A model generated the notes under the pieces. The model was not told the origin of the DNA and searched no databases. It worked only from the letters and a program-made list of their open reading frames with translations. From assembly GCA_035709005.1 (NCBI GenBank), contig DASTFB010000019.1:1-52973 (forward strand): a DNA stretch of 52,973 bases, written 5' to 3'. The DNA is from Candidatus Methylomirabilota bacterium. GTDB taxonomy: Bacteria; Methylomirabilota; Methylomirabilia; Rokubacteriales; CSP1-6. Of this stretch, positions 7,755 to 15,244 are shown piece after piece. The translations under genes were made by a program, and so were the position numbers. How positions within the stretch are numbered: the stretch's first letter is position 1; each line of letters opens with the position of its first letter.

Positions 7755-9350
7755 ATGCGCCGCGTCACGATGCTCCTCGTCCTGCTCGTCGTTGGTGCGC
7801 TGGCCCTGCCCGCTCTGGCTCAGGAGAAGCCGCGCCACGGTGGTGAGCTCGTCTTCCCCGTGCCCTCCGAGCCCCCATCCTACGACGGTCACCGGGAGGA
7901 GACCTTCGGGCTCATTCACCCCTTCGCGCCCTTTTACAACACGCTGCTCCGGGTCGATCCCAACGATCCTTCGGGCACCAAGCCGGTCGCGAGCTTGGCC
8001 GAGAGCTGGACGATCTCGAAAGACGGCCGCACCTACACCTTCAAGCTCCGGAGCGGGGTGAAGTTTCACGACGGCAGCCCGATGACCTCAAAGGACGTCA
8101 AGGCCTCGTACGACAAGATCATTTCCCCGCCTGCGGGTGTGGGCTCGAGCCGCAAGGGCCAGTACTCCGTGGTGGAGGCCGTCGAGGCGCCCGATCCCCA
8201 GACCATTCGTTTCCGCCTCAAGTGGCCCTCCGGCGCTTTCCTGACCTCCCTCGCTTCGCCCTGGAACTTCATCTACAAGGCCGACATCCTGGCCAAGGAC
8301 ATGCACTGGTTCGAGAAGAACGTCATGGGCACCGGCCCGTTCACCTTCGTAGAGCACGTCAAGGGTTCTCACGTGGTCGGCAAGAAGAACCCGGACTACT
8401 GGGATAAGGGCAAGCCGTATCTCGATGGATTCCGGGCCCTGTTCGTGCGGGATTCGGCCGCCCAGGTGGCGCTGGTCCGCGGCGAACGCGCCCACATCCA
8501 GTTCCGCAGCTTCACGCCCAAGGACCGGGACAATTTGAAAGCCGCGCTGGGCGACAAGATCACGGTCCAGGAGAGCCCCTGGGACTGCATCCTGCTCGTC
8601 GCCATGAACCACGAGAAGAAGCCCTTCGACGACAAGCGGGTTCGCCGGGCCCTGACCCTGGCGGTCGACCGATACGAGGGCTCGAAGGCGCTCTCGCAGA
8701 TCGCCATCGTGAAGGCAGTAGCCGGGGTCCAGGTGCCGGGCACGCCGTTCGCGACACCGCCGGAGGAGCTCGAGAAGATCGCCGGCTACTGGAAGGACAT
8801 CAAGAAGTCGCGGGCGGAGGCCAAGCGCCTGCTGAAGGAAGCCGGGGTCCCGGAAGGGTTTTCGTTCACGTTCAAGAACCGCGGCATCCCCATGCCCTAT
8901 GAGCCGCTGGCCGTGTGGCTCATCGACCAGTGGAGGCAGATCGGGCTCAACGTGAAGCACGAGGTGGTGGAGTCGGCGGCCTACTTCGGGCAGGTGGTAC
9001 GGCCGGGGAACTTCGAAGTCGCCATGGACTTCCAGTGCGGCTACATCGTCGAGCCCGACCTCGACCTCTACAAGTTCGTTTCGCGGGACAAGAACCCCGC
9101 GAACTACTCTCGCTACACGGATCGCGCGCTGGATGAGCTGTATGACAAGCAGTCGCGGGCGACCGATCCGGAGGAGCGGAAGAAGCTGATCCGCCAGTTC
9201 GAGAAGCGGCTGCTCGACGAAGAGGCCCGGTACATGATGACGCTCCAGTGGCACCGCATCGTGCCGCACTCGGCCAAGGTTCGGGGCTGGCAGATCACGC
9301 CTAGCCACTATCTGAACAACACGCTCGATGTGGTGTGGCTGGCCGAGTAA
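7755..9350 (+). CDS. peptide-type ABC transporter substrate-binding protein (SBP family 5)
   Basis: A 531-residue exported receptor. Residues 1-22 form a signal peptide ('MRRVTMLLVLLVVGALALPA' then LAQ) with a predicted signal peptidase I site after Ala-Gln. The mature protein has SBP_bac_5 features: 'LAESWTISKDGRTYTFKLR', 'GVKFHDGSPMTSKDVKASYD', 'GTGPFTF' and 'NPDYWDKGKPYLDG'. No lipobox cysteine is seen, so it is probably a free periplasmic protein. It has its own promoter and is followed by a stable hairpin (9414-9447), the usual way to keep receptor mRNA more abundant than permease mRNA. It delivers substrate to the permeases encoded next. Confidence 0.93.
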   Translation: MRRVTMLLVLLVVGALALPALAQEKPRHGGELVFPVPSEPPSYDGHREETFGLIHPFAPFYNTLLRVDPNDPSGTKPVASLAESWTISKDGRTYTFKLRSGVKFHDGSPMTSKDVKASYDKIISPPAGVGSSRKGQYSVVEAVEAPDPQTIRFRLKWPSGAFLTSLASPWNFIYKADILAKDMHWFEKNVMGTGPFTFVEHVKGSHVVGKKNPDYWDKGKPYLDGFRALFVRDSAAQVALVRGERAHIQFRSFTPKDRDNLKAALGDKITVQESPWDCILLVAMNHEKKPFDDKRVRRALTLAVDRYEGSKALSQIAIVKAVAGVQVPGTPFATPPEELEKIAGYWKDIKKSRAEAKRLLKEAGVPEGFSFTFKNRGIPMPYEPLAVWLIDQWRQIGLNVKHEVVESAAYFGQVVRPGNFEVAMDFQCGYIVEPDLDLYKFVSRDKNPANYSRYTDRALDELYDKQSRATDPEERKKLIRQFEKRLLDEEARYMMTLQWHRIVPHSAKVRGWQITPSHYLNNTLDVVWLAE

Positions 9351-9413
9351 CGGAGCAGCGGTAGTCACGGCGCTGATCGGGTGGTGAAGAAGCGCCGCGC
9401 GCGGTTCCGGCGG

Positions 9414-9447
9414 GGCATGGGCGGGCGGGAGCCCGGCCGCCCATGCC
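9414..9447 (+). repeat. 11-bp perfect palindrome between receptor and permease genes (repeat copy A)
   Basis: GGCATGGGCGG (9414-9424) and CCGCCCATGCC (9437-9447) form a perfect 11-bp stem with a 12-base loop. The right arm covers the ATG at 9443. Around it, the string CGGCGGGGCAyGGGCG and the end AGCCCGG...GCCCrTGCCC are shared with the two repeat copies at 44959 and 45051. The stem difference is compensatory: T-A here, C-G there. Confidence 0.7.
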
Positions 9448-9460
9448 CTGTCCGATGATC

Positions 9461-10420
9461 ATGCTGAAATACATCGTCAAGCGGTTCTTCCTGATGATCC
9501 CCACCCTGCTAGGCGTGGCGATCTTGACCTTCTTCCTGCTCCGGGTCGTCCCCGGCGACGTCGTGGAGGCCCGCTTCGTCGGGGCGGGCCAAGGACAATT
9601 CGTCGATCACGAGCTCTTGGCCATGGAGCGGGCCAAGCTCGGACTCGATCAACCGCTGTGGAAGCAGTTCGTCGATTTCATGTGGGGACTGGTTCGCTTC
9701 GATTTCGGGCTCTCGATGTGGACGGGGGCGCCGATCACGGAGGAGATCAGGCTGCGCTTCGCCCTTTCCCTGCAGCTCGCCCTGATGGCGACCATCGTGG
9801 CGACGCTCCTGGCCATCCCGCTGGGCGTGGTGGCGGCCCTCAAGCAGGACACCTGGGTAGACTACGCCGTTCGCGTCTTTTCCATCGCCGGCCTGGCCAC
9901 GCCGTCGTTCTGGCTCGGGATCCTCATGATTCTGGCCTTCCTCATCATCTTCAAGTGGCTGCCCCCCATGGTGTACACGCCGTTCTGGGTCGATCCCTGG
10001 GCGAACCTGGCCCAACTGATCTGGCCGGCGCTGGCCGTGGGATACCGGTACTCCGCGGTGGCGACGCGGATGACGCGCTCGGCCATGCTGGAGGTGCTGC
10101 GCGAGGACTACATCCGGACGGCCCGGGCCAAGGGGCTCTGGCTCAAGCTGATCCTGGTCCGCCACGCGCTCAAGAACGCCATGCTGCCGGTCGTCACGGT
10201 CATCGGCTTGGAGTTCGCCTTTCTCCTGGGGGGCCTCGTCGTCACCGAGCAGGTGTTCAACCTGAACGGCATCGGCTTGCTCTTCGTGGAAGCGATCGCC
10301 CGGCGAGACTACACGCTCACCCAGGCCCTCGTGCTCCTCACCGCGTCGGCGTTCATCGTCGTCAACTTCCTGATGGACGTCATGTACGCGTGGCTGGATC
10401 CGCGGATCCGCTATCGCTGA
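9461..10420 (+). CDS. peptide ABC transporter permease (DppB type)
   Basis: An inner-membrane permease of 319 residues from ATG 9461 (starting 'MLKYIVKRFF'). ATG 9443 and ATG 9455 are also in frame, but 9443 is buried in the 9414-9447 stem-loop. It has the DppB-type first helix 'MIPTLLGVAILTFFLLRVVPGD', about six membrane segments, and the ATPase-contact EAA loop around 'YIRTARAKGLWLKLILVRHALKNA'. It forms the heteromeric channel with the next gene product, whose start is 4 bases after its stop. Confidence 0.9.
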   Translation: MLKYIVKRFFLMIPTLLGVAILTFFLLRVVPGDVVEARFVGAGQGQFVDHELLAMERAKLGLDQPLWKQFVDFMWGLVRFDFGLSMWTGAPITEEIRLRFALSLQLALMATIVATLLAIPLGVVAALKQDTWVDYAVRVFSIAGLATPSFWLGILMILAFLIIFKWLPPMVYTPFWVDPWANLAQLIWPALAVGYRYSAVATRMTRSAMLEVLREDYIRTARAKGLWLKLILVRHALKNAMLPVVTVIGLEFAFLLGGLVVTEQVFNLNGIGLLFVEAIARRDYTLTQALVLLTASAFIVVNFLMDVMYAWLDPRIRYR

Positions 10421-10424
10421 ACCC

Positions 10425-11327
10425 ATGGCCGTCACCCGACCCGCCGAGCGCGCCGCCGATCTGCCGGAGGCCTCATCCCGCCGGGCCTGGCTGGCGTCCA
10501 CCATGGACTTTGCCCAACGCCGCCCCCTGGGCGCGATCGGGGCGGCGATCGTCCTGCTGATGCTGGTCGTGGCCACCACGGCGACCGCCATCTCACCCTA
10601 CGACCCGCTGGCCGTGGACTTCGGAGCCATGCTGGCGGCGCCGTCTGCCGACCACTGGCTGGGCACGGATGCCTTCGGCCGTGACGTCCTCTCCCGCCTG
10701 ATCTATGGGTCTCGAACGGCGCTGATCGTGGGGTTCGGCGCCGCCTTCTTCGGCGCTACGGCGGGGGCGGTTCTCGGCGTGGCCAGCGCCTACTTCGGAG
10801 GCCGCATCGACCTCTACCTGCAGCGGGTCATGGACGTCTTCATCTCGTTTCCGCTGATCATCCTGGCCCTGGCCATGGTGTCCATCCTCGGCAACAACCT
10901 CCCGAACCTGATCACCGCCATCACCATCCCGATGATTCCGCGCGCCGCGCTCGTCATCCGCTCTAGCGCGCTGAGCGTGCGCGAAATGCCGTACGTGGAT
11001 GCGGCGCGGGCGGCCGGGTTCGGCAATGCGAGGATCATCCTGCGTCACATGTTGCCCAACGTGATGGCGCCGTACCTGATCATCCTCACCGCGTTCCTGG
11101 GGCAGGCGATCCTGCTCGAGGCCTCCCTGTCTTTTCTGGGGCTGGGAGTGCAGGAGCCAATCGCGGCCTGGGGGCTCATGCTGCGTGGCGCGGCCGTGCA
11201 GTTCGCGGAGACGGCGCCGTGGATGGCCATCTTTCCCGGTCTGGCGATCAGTCTCTCCGTCTTCGCCTTCAATCTCTTCGGTGACTCGTTGCGCGACGCC
11301 CTCGATCCGAAACTGCGCACGCAGTAA
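10425..11327 (+). CDS. peptide ABC transporter permease (DppC type)
   Basis: A 300-residue permease with an N-terminal cytoplasmic stretch, then the OppC_N helix 'LGAIGAAIVLLMLVVATTAT', 'HWLGTDAFGRDVLSRLIYGSR' (a DppC hallmark) and the EAA loop 'YVDAARAAGFGNARIILRHM'. The end 'FNLFGDSLRDALDPKLR' is also typical of the family. It completes a two-ATPase, two-permease, one-receptor importer with the four genes before it, all on the plus strand. Confidence 0.93.
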   Translation: MAVTRPAERAADLPEASSRRAWLASTMDFAQRRPLGAIGAAIVLLMLVVATTATAISPYDPLAVDFGAMLAAPSADHWLGTDAFGRDVLSRLIYGSRTALIVGFGAAFFGATAGAVLGVASAYFGGRIDLYLQRVMDVFISFPLIILALAMVSILGNNLPNLITAITIPMIPRAALVIRSSALSVREMPYVDAARAAGFGNARIILRHMLPNVMAPYLIILTAFLGQAILLEASLSFLGLGVQEPIAAWGLMLRGAAVQFAETAPWMAIFPGLAISLSVFAFNLFGDSLRDALDPKLRTQ

Positions 11328-11372
11328 TCGCGACCGGGGGTCTGGTGCGCTGCCGCCAAACCCGCGTATTGG

Positions 11373-11401
11373 TTGACACGACGCAGGAAGTCATGTACAA
11401 A
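11373..11401 (+). promoter_or_regulatory. strong sigma70-type promoter of ferredoxin gene
   Basis: TTGACA (11373-11378), a 17-base spacer and TACAAA (11396-11401). A GGGGG ribosome-binding site (11443-11447) precedes the ATG at 11453. This is among the best consensus matches in the window. Confidence 0.7.
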
Positions 11402-11452
11402 TCCTCTCTGGTCTGACCGCAACTCAACCAGGCGCAATTACAGGGGGATTCG

Positions 11453-11719
11453 ATGCCGTACATCATCGCTGAGCCGTGCATCAACGTGAAGGACAAGGCC
11501 TGCGTCGAGGTGTGCCCGGTCGATTGCATCTACGAAGGGCCGGACATGCTCTACATCCACCCTGACGAGTGCATCGACTGCGGAGCCTGCGAGCCCGTGT
11601 GCCCGGTGAAGGCGATCTTTGCGGAAGACGAGACCCCCGAGCAGTGGAAGCGCTTCATCGACGTCAACAAACAGTTCTTCAAGGACAATCCCGGCGTCCA
11701 GCCGGCGAAGAAGAACTGA
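11453..11719 (+). CDS. fdxA: 7Fe (3Fe-4S/4Fe-4S) ferredoxin, FdxA type
   Basis: An 88-residue electron carrier. Cysteines at 9, 17, 21 and 25 ('PCINVKDKACVEVCPVDC') and at 40, 43, 46 and 50 ('CIDCGACEPVCP') give the Cx7Cx3CP spacing of a 3Fe-4S cluster followed by a CxxCxxCxxxCP 4Fe-4S cluster. The segment 'YEGPDMLYIHPDEC' and the C-terminal helix are as in Azotobacter/Mycobacterium-type FdxA. It is soluble and cytoplasmic. It is a single-gene transcription unit with a strong promoter upstream and an intrinsic terminator downstream. The redox partner is unknown. Confidence 0.93.
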   Translation: MPYIIAEPCINVKDKACVEVCPVDCIYEGPDMLYIHPDECIDCGACEPVCPVKAIFAEDETPEQWKRFIDVNKQFFKDNPGVQPAKKN

Positions 11720-11748
11720 CGGCGGCGCGGCACTTTTCTTACCATCGA

Positions 11749-11776
11749 GGGCCCGGTTGCCGGGCCCTTTGCTTTT
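11749..11776 (+). terminator. intrinsic terminator after ferredoxin gene
   Basis: GGGCCCGG (11749-11756), loop TTG, CCGGGCCC (11760-11767), then a T-rich tract TTTGCTTTT (11768-11776). It is a perfect 8-bp GC stem with a T tail, 30 bases after the ferredoxin stop. Confidence 0.85.
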
Positions 11777-11865
11777 GCACAGCCCTCGGGGCACGGCGCT
11801 TGTTTCTCTGGGCAGCGCCAGCTCGAAGCGGCACTGCAATCGAGGGAAATCTCTAGCGTGAGGCG

Positions 11866-11880
11866 TGGCACAGCGGTTGC
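11866..11880 (+). promoter_or_regulatory. sigma54-like -24/-12 element
   Basis: TGGCAC (11866-11871), five bases, then TTGC (11877-11880). The invariant GG and GC pairs are 10 bases apart, as in RpoN promoters. The predicted transcription start near 11892 is just before the in-frame ATG codons at 11895 and 11901 of the Fis-like gene. No enhancer site was identified. Confidence 0.45.
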
Positions 11881-11894
11881 CTTTCCGACCGGGC

Positions 11895-12158
11895 ATGGAT
11901 ATGACATCGCGAGCCAACGGAAGCGAGCCCTCCCAGGACCCGGCCGACCGCTCGTATCATGGCGCTGTCTGCGCGTTCAAGCGCCGGCTGATCGAGGCCA
12001 CGCTGCACCAGGCGCACGGCAATCGGACCCATGCGGCCCGTACGTTGGGGCTGCAACGGACCTACCTGCTGCGCCTCATCCGCGACCTCGGGGTGGCGGC
12101 GCCACCGCCGCCGCCCCGTCGCGGGCGGCGCGCCAGCAGCGTCCCCCTCGCCTCCTGA
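11895..12158 (+). CDS. Fis-type helix-turn-helix protein (HTH_8)
   Basis: About 87 residues from ATG 11895 (alternatives: ATG 11901, or GTG 11865, which lies in the sigma54-like element). The core 'LIEATLHQAHGNRTHAART' followed by 'LGLQRTYLLRLIRDL' is the Fis/NtrC C-terminal DNA-binding helix-turn-helix. No receiver or AAA+ domain is present, so it is a stand-alone DNA-binding protein. The tail is Pro/Arg-rich ('PPPPPRRGRR'). It sits alone between a terminator and a GC-rich repeat region. The targets are unknown. Confidence 0.7.
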   Translation: MDMTSRANGSEPSQDPADRSYHGAVCAFKRRLIEATLHQAHGNRTHAARTLGLQRTYLLRLIRDLGVAAPPPPPRRGRRASSVPLAS

Positions 12159-12196
12159 CCTCGGCGCCGCTGCTCCCCGCGCTGCCACAGCCCGCC

Positions 12197-12219
12197 GACC
12201 GGGGCCATCAGCCCCGGTC
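12197..12219 (+). terminator. perfect GC hairpin after the Fis-like gene
   Basis: GACCGGGGC (12197-12205), loop CATCA, GCCCCGGTC (12211-12219): a perfect 9-bp stem 38 bases after the stop. There is no T tract, so termination is only probable. Confidence 0.45.
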
Positions 12220-12328
12220 AGCCCACCCGCGGTGCTAGCCGGGCACGCGGCACCCGCTACAAACGCAGCCACCCGTGCCTGGAGCAGCCCACCCACGGTG
12301 CTCGCCGAGCACGCGGCACCCGATACAA
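12219..12328 (+). repeat. imperfect 44-bp direct repeat upstream of thiolase gene
   Basis: Unit 1 (12219-12262) and unit 2 (12285-12328) match at 40 of 44 positions and are offset by 66 bases. Both begin CAGCCCACCC and end in a CCGnTACAA string. In unit 2 this end becomes the TACAAT -10 box. Unit 2 also holds a perfect GTGCTC-GCC-GAGCAC palindrome (12298-12312). This looks like a duplicated promoter/operator region. Confidence 0.6.
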
Positions 12329-12329
12329 T
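12324..12329 (+). promoter_or_regulatory. -10-like box TACAAT of the thiolase operon
   Basis: TACAAT ends 9 bases before the ATG at 12339, and an overlapping TATACT is at 12329-12334. There is no Shine-Dalgarno sequence before the ATG. Either box would give a very short or absent leader. Confidence 0.45.
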
Positions 12330-12338
12330 ATACTCACC

Positions 12339-13493
12339 ATGCCTGACGTCTGGATCACGGGTGCCGCAATGACGAGGATCGGCCGGCGAGCCGAGTCGCT
12401 GCCTGGCCTCATGGCCGAGGCCGCCCATGCGGCTCTATCCGACGCCGGTCTGGAGCGCCCGGACGCCCTGGTCATCGCCGTCATGAACCCCGAGGAGTTC
12501 GTCGGTGACGGCAACTTCGCCTCCCATGTCGCCACGTACCTGGGCCTCTCCGATGTCCCTGCCATCCGGATCGAGACGGCGACCTCGTCGGGCGCCGCGG
12601 CCTTCTACACGGGCTTCGCCGAAGTGGCGGCCGGCCTGGCCCGCCACGTCCTCGTCGTGGGCGGCGAGAAGATGACGCACCTGGCCACCCCGCGGGTGTC
12701 CGAGCTCATCGGTCGCTCGATCGATCCCTACGAGCGCTCGTACGGCGCCACGATGCCGGCGCTGGCCGGTCTCATCACCCGCGCGATGATGGCCCGCCAC
12801 GCCGTCACCGACCGGGAGCTGGCCCAGGTGGCGGTCAAGAATCACGCCCACGCCGCGCGCAACCCTTACGCGCACTTCCGGGAGCCGGTGACCGTCGAGC
12901 AGGTTCAGGAGAGCCGGATGGTCGCGGACCCCCTGCGCCTGCTGCACTGCTGTCCCATCTCGGACGGCGCCGCCGCCGTGGTGCTCACGGCCAAGCGCGG
13001 ACCGGTCCGCGTGGCCGGCATCGGGCAGGGAATGGACACGCTGGCCGTGCGGCACCGGGACGAGCTGACGCACTTCAAGGCCACGCGCATCGCCGCCAGG
13101 ACGGCCTTCGCCATGGCCGGATTCGGGCCGGCGCGGGTCGACTTCGCCGAGGTGCACGACGCCTTTGCGCCGTTCGAGCTGATCGCGCTCGAAGATCTCG
13201 GCCTCGTCCCGCCCGGCAAGGCCGGCCGGGCCACCCTCGACGGTGAGACGGCCCTGGACGGTCGGCTCCCCGTCAACCCATCGGGAGGCCTGAAGGCCCG
13301 CGGCCATCCGCTGGCCGCCACCGGGATCGCCCAGGTCGTCGAGTGTGTCTGGCAGCTCACCGGCCGCGCCCAGAGTCGCCAGGTCTCGGGCCGGGTGGCG
13401 CTCACGCACTCGATCGGCGGGCTCGCGACGAACAACTGGGTCATCCTGCTGGAAGCCGTCGAGGGCGCTCCCCGGCGGACCGCGTCAACGTGA
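12339..13493 (+). CDS. thiolase-superfamily protein (SCP2/archaeal type) lacking the nucleophilic Cys
   Basis: A 384-residue thiolase fold: the N-terminal half ends in 'VGGEKMTHL', the middle has 'HCCPISDGAAAVVL', and the C-terminal half has 'EVHDAFAPFELIALEDLGL' and the catalytic His loop 'NPSGGLKARGHPLAATG'. The usual nucleophile motif (C-A/S-S-G) reads 'ETATSSGAAA', placing Thr82 at the Cys position. Canonical thiolytic acyl-enzyme chemistry is therefore doubtful. The gene is coupled to a DUF35 protein (GTGA overlap), the normal partner of this thiolase type, and to a CoA-transferase. It may act in acyl-CoA condensation or cleavage with altered chemistry, or as a scaffold. Confidence 0.85.
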   Translation: MPDVWITGAAMTRIGRRAESLPGLMAEAAHAALSDAGLERPDALVIAVMNPEEFVGDGNFASHVATYLGLSDVPAIRIETATSSGAAAFYTGFAEVAAGLARHVLVVGGEKMTHLATPRVSELIGRSIDPYERSYGATMPALAGLITRAMMARHAVTDRELAQVAVKNHAHAARNPYAHFREPVTVEQVQESRMVADPLRLLHCCPISDGAAAVVLTAKRGPVRVAGIGQGMDTLAVRHRDELTHFKATRIAARTAFAMAGFGPARVDFAEVHDAFAPFELIALEDLGLVPPGKAGRATLDGETALDGRLPVNPSGGLKARGHPLAATGIAQVVECVWQLTGRAQSRQVSGRVALTHSIGGLATNNWVILLEAVEGAPRRTAST

Positions 13494-13921
13494 TCGAGAC
13501 GATCGCCGCCTCCCGCTGCCCCCGCTGCCGGATGATCGTGGCGCCGCCGGCGCCGTTCTGCCCGCACCACCCGGTGGCGATGACGCCCACCACGGTCGCC
13601 GGCGTGGGGGAGATCGTCACCTTCACCACGCTTCACGCGCCCCCCGAGGGCTTCCGGTCGCCGCTGCACATCGCGGTGGTCGCGCTCGAAGGCGGGGCCC
13701 GGTTCGTGTGTCACGGGTCGGAGACCCGGGGCCTGAAGATCGGCTCCCGGGTGGCCATCGAGGCCGTGGACGACGTCTACTACTTCTCCCATCTCAACAC
13801 GCTGGATCGGGCGCGCCTGTTCTGGCGCCGGGCGGGCCACGCCGGGGACCGCGTGACCGCCATCACGCGCAGCGTGTTCAAGCGCGTCCTGCGGAGGGGA
13901 CCTGGTGGCGCAGGCAGCTAA
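13490..13921 (+). CDS. DUF35 / OB-fold zinc-ribbon acyl-CoA-binding protein
   Basis: A 143-residue protein from GTG 13490, overlapping the thiolase stop. The N-terminal rubredoxin-like zinc ribbon reads 'CPRCRMIVAPPAPFCPHHP' (three Cys, with His replacing the fourth ligand). The OB-fold follows: 'GVGEIVTFTTLH...' through 'GLKIGSRVAIEAV'. DUF35 proteins form complexes with thiolases and channel acyl-CoA. The adjacent overlapping genes fit that. Its 3' end overlaps the CoA-transferase start by 17 bases. Confidence 0.85.
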   Translation: MIETIAASRCPRCRMIVAPPAPFCPHHPVAMTPTTVAGVGEIVTFTTLHAPPEGFRSPLHIAVVALEGGARFVCHGSETRGLKIGSRVAIEAVDDVYYFSHLNTLDRARLFWRRAGHAGDRVTAITRSVFKRVLRRGPGGAGS

Positions 13922-15101
13922 GCCGCTCGGTGGCATTCGTGTGCTGGATCTCACCCGGGTGCTGGCCGGGCCGTTCTGCTCGATGATCCTCGCCGACATG
14001 GGCGCCGAGGTCATCAAAGTCGAGGAGCCGGGCAAGGGCGACGACACCCGACGCTGGCCCCCGTTCGTCGGTGGCGAGGCGACGTACTTCATGTCGGTGA
14101 ACCGCAACAAGCTCAGCGTGACGGTCAACCTCAAGACGCCCGAGGGGCTGGACGTCCTCAAGCGCCTGGCCACCAAGAGCGACGTGCTCATCGAGAACTT
14201 CCGGACGGGCACGATGGAGCGCCTGGGCCTGGGGTACCGGGCCCTGAGCCGGCTGAGTCCGCGGCTCGTCTACTGCTCGATCTCGGGGTTCGGGGAGACC
14301 GGGCCCGAGGCGCAGCGGGCGGGCTACGACCTGATCGTGCAGGGGGAGTCGGGGATCATGGACCTCACGGGCTTCCCGGACGGCCCGCCGGTGAAGGTGG
14401 GGAACTCGATCGCCGACCTGGTGGCCGGGATGTCGGCCGCGCACGGCATCACCCTGGCCTTGCTGGCCCGGACGCGAACCCGGCGGGGGCAGAAGGTCGA
14501 GATCGCCATGCTGGACGTCATGGCGTCCCTGCTCACGTACCAGGCCGGCATCTACTTCGGCACGAAGCAGCGGCCGACGCGCAAGGGCAACCAGCATCCC
14601 TCGATCGTCCCCTACGAGGTCTTCAAGGCCGGCGACGCCTACGTGACGCTGGGCGTGGCCAACAACTCGCTGTGGCTGCAATGTTGCCGGGCCCTCGAGC
14701 GGCCGGACCTGGCCGCCGACCCCCGCTTCGACACCGAGGCCAAGCGCGTCGAGAACCGCGCCCTGCTGGTGCCCCTGCTGAACGAGATCCTGGGCACCCG
14801 CAGCGCCGACGAGTGGCTGAAGCGGCTGGAAGCGGCCGGCGTACCCGCGGGCCGCATCCGCACCGTGGCCGAGGTGTGCGAGAGCGAGCATCTCAAGGCG
14901 CGCGGCATGATCGCGGCCCTGCCGCACCCCACCGCCGGCTCCATCACCGTCATGGGCGTGCCCATCCGCCTGCACGCAACCTCCGGCTCCGTCCGCACGG
15001 CCCCGCCGCTGCTGGGCCAGCACACCGAGGCCGTCCTGCGCCGGGTGCTCGGGCTGCGGGCGGCGCAGATCGCCCGGTTGCGTCGCGCGGCGGCGATCTG
15101 A
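13905..15101 (+). CDS. class III CoA-transferase (CaiB/BaiF family)
   Basis: A 398-residue CoA-transferase. The N-terminus has 'GIRVLDLTRVLAGPFCSMIL' and 'DMGAEVIKVEEPGKGDDTR'. The catalytic Asp171 is in 'VGNSIADLVAGMSAAHG'. The end has the 'LLGQHTEAVL' segment typical of the family. It moves CoA between carboxylic acids through an aspartyl-CoA intermediate. It starts at GTG 13905, inside the DUF35 gene, so thiolase, DUF35 and transferase are translationally linked. This suggests activation of an organic acid followed by thiolase-type processing. The actual acids are unknown. Confidence 0.92.
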   Translation: MAQAAKPLGGIRVLDLTRVLAGPFCSMILADMGAEVIKVEEPGKGDDTRRWPPFVGGEATYFMSVNRNKLSVTVNLKTPEGLDVLKRLATKSDVLIENFRTGTMERLGLGYRALSRLSPRLVYCSISGFGETGPEAQRAGYDLIVQGESGIMDLTGFPDGPPVKVGNSIADLVAGMSAAHGITLALLARTRTRRGQKVEIAMLDVMASLLTYQAGIYFGTKQRPTRKGNQHPSIVPYEVFKAGDAYVTLGVANNSLWLQCCRALERPDLAADPRFDTEAKRVENRALLVPLLNEILGTRSADEWLKRLEAAGVPAGRIRTVAEVCESEHLKARGMIAALPHPTAGSITVMGVPIRLHATSGSVRTAPPLLGQHTEAVLRRVLGLRAAQIARLRRAAAI

Positions 15102-15159
15102 TCCCGATCCCGACGGACGACCGGCGGTGAAGAACGAACCGGCCCCGGTCATGGGGTCA

Positions 15160-15188
15160 TTGACACCGCCGCTGCCTCGCGCTGTGAT
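15160..15188 (+). promoter_or_regulatory. promoter candidate of citramalate synthase gene
   Basis: TTGACA (15160-15165), 17 bases, TGTGAT (15183-15188). A second TTGACA starts at 15188, with CATCAT 18 bases further on (15212-15217), so two overlapping promoters are possible. The nine-base word ATTGACACC occurs twice, 28 bases apart, which could also be an operator. Confidence 0.5.
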
Positions 15189-15244
15189 TGACACCCCCGC
15201 GCGGGCGGCCGCATCATGGCGGGACGGCTGAGGCAGGAGGAGCG

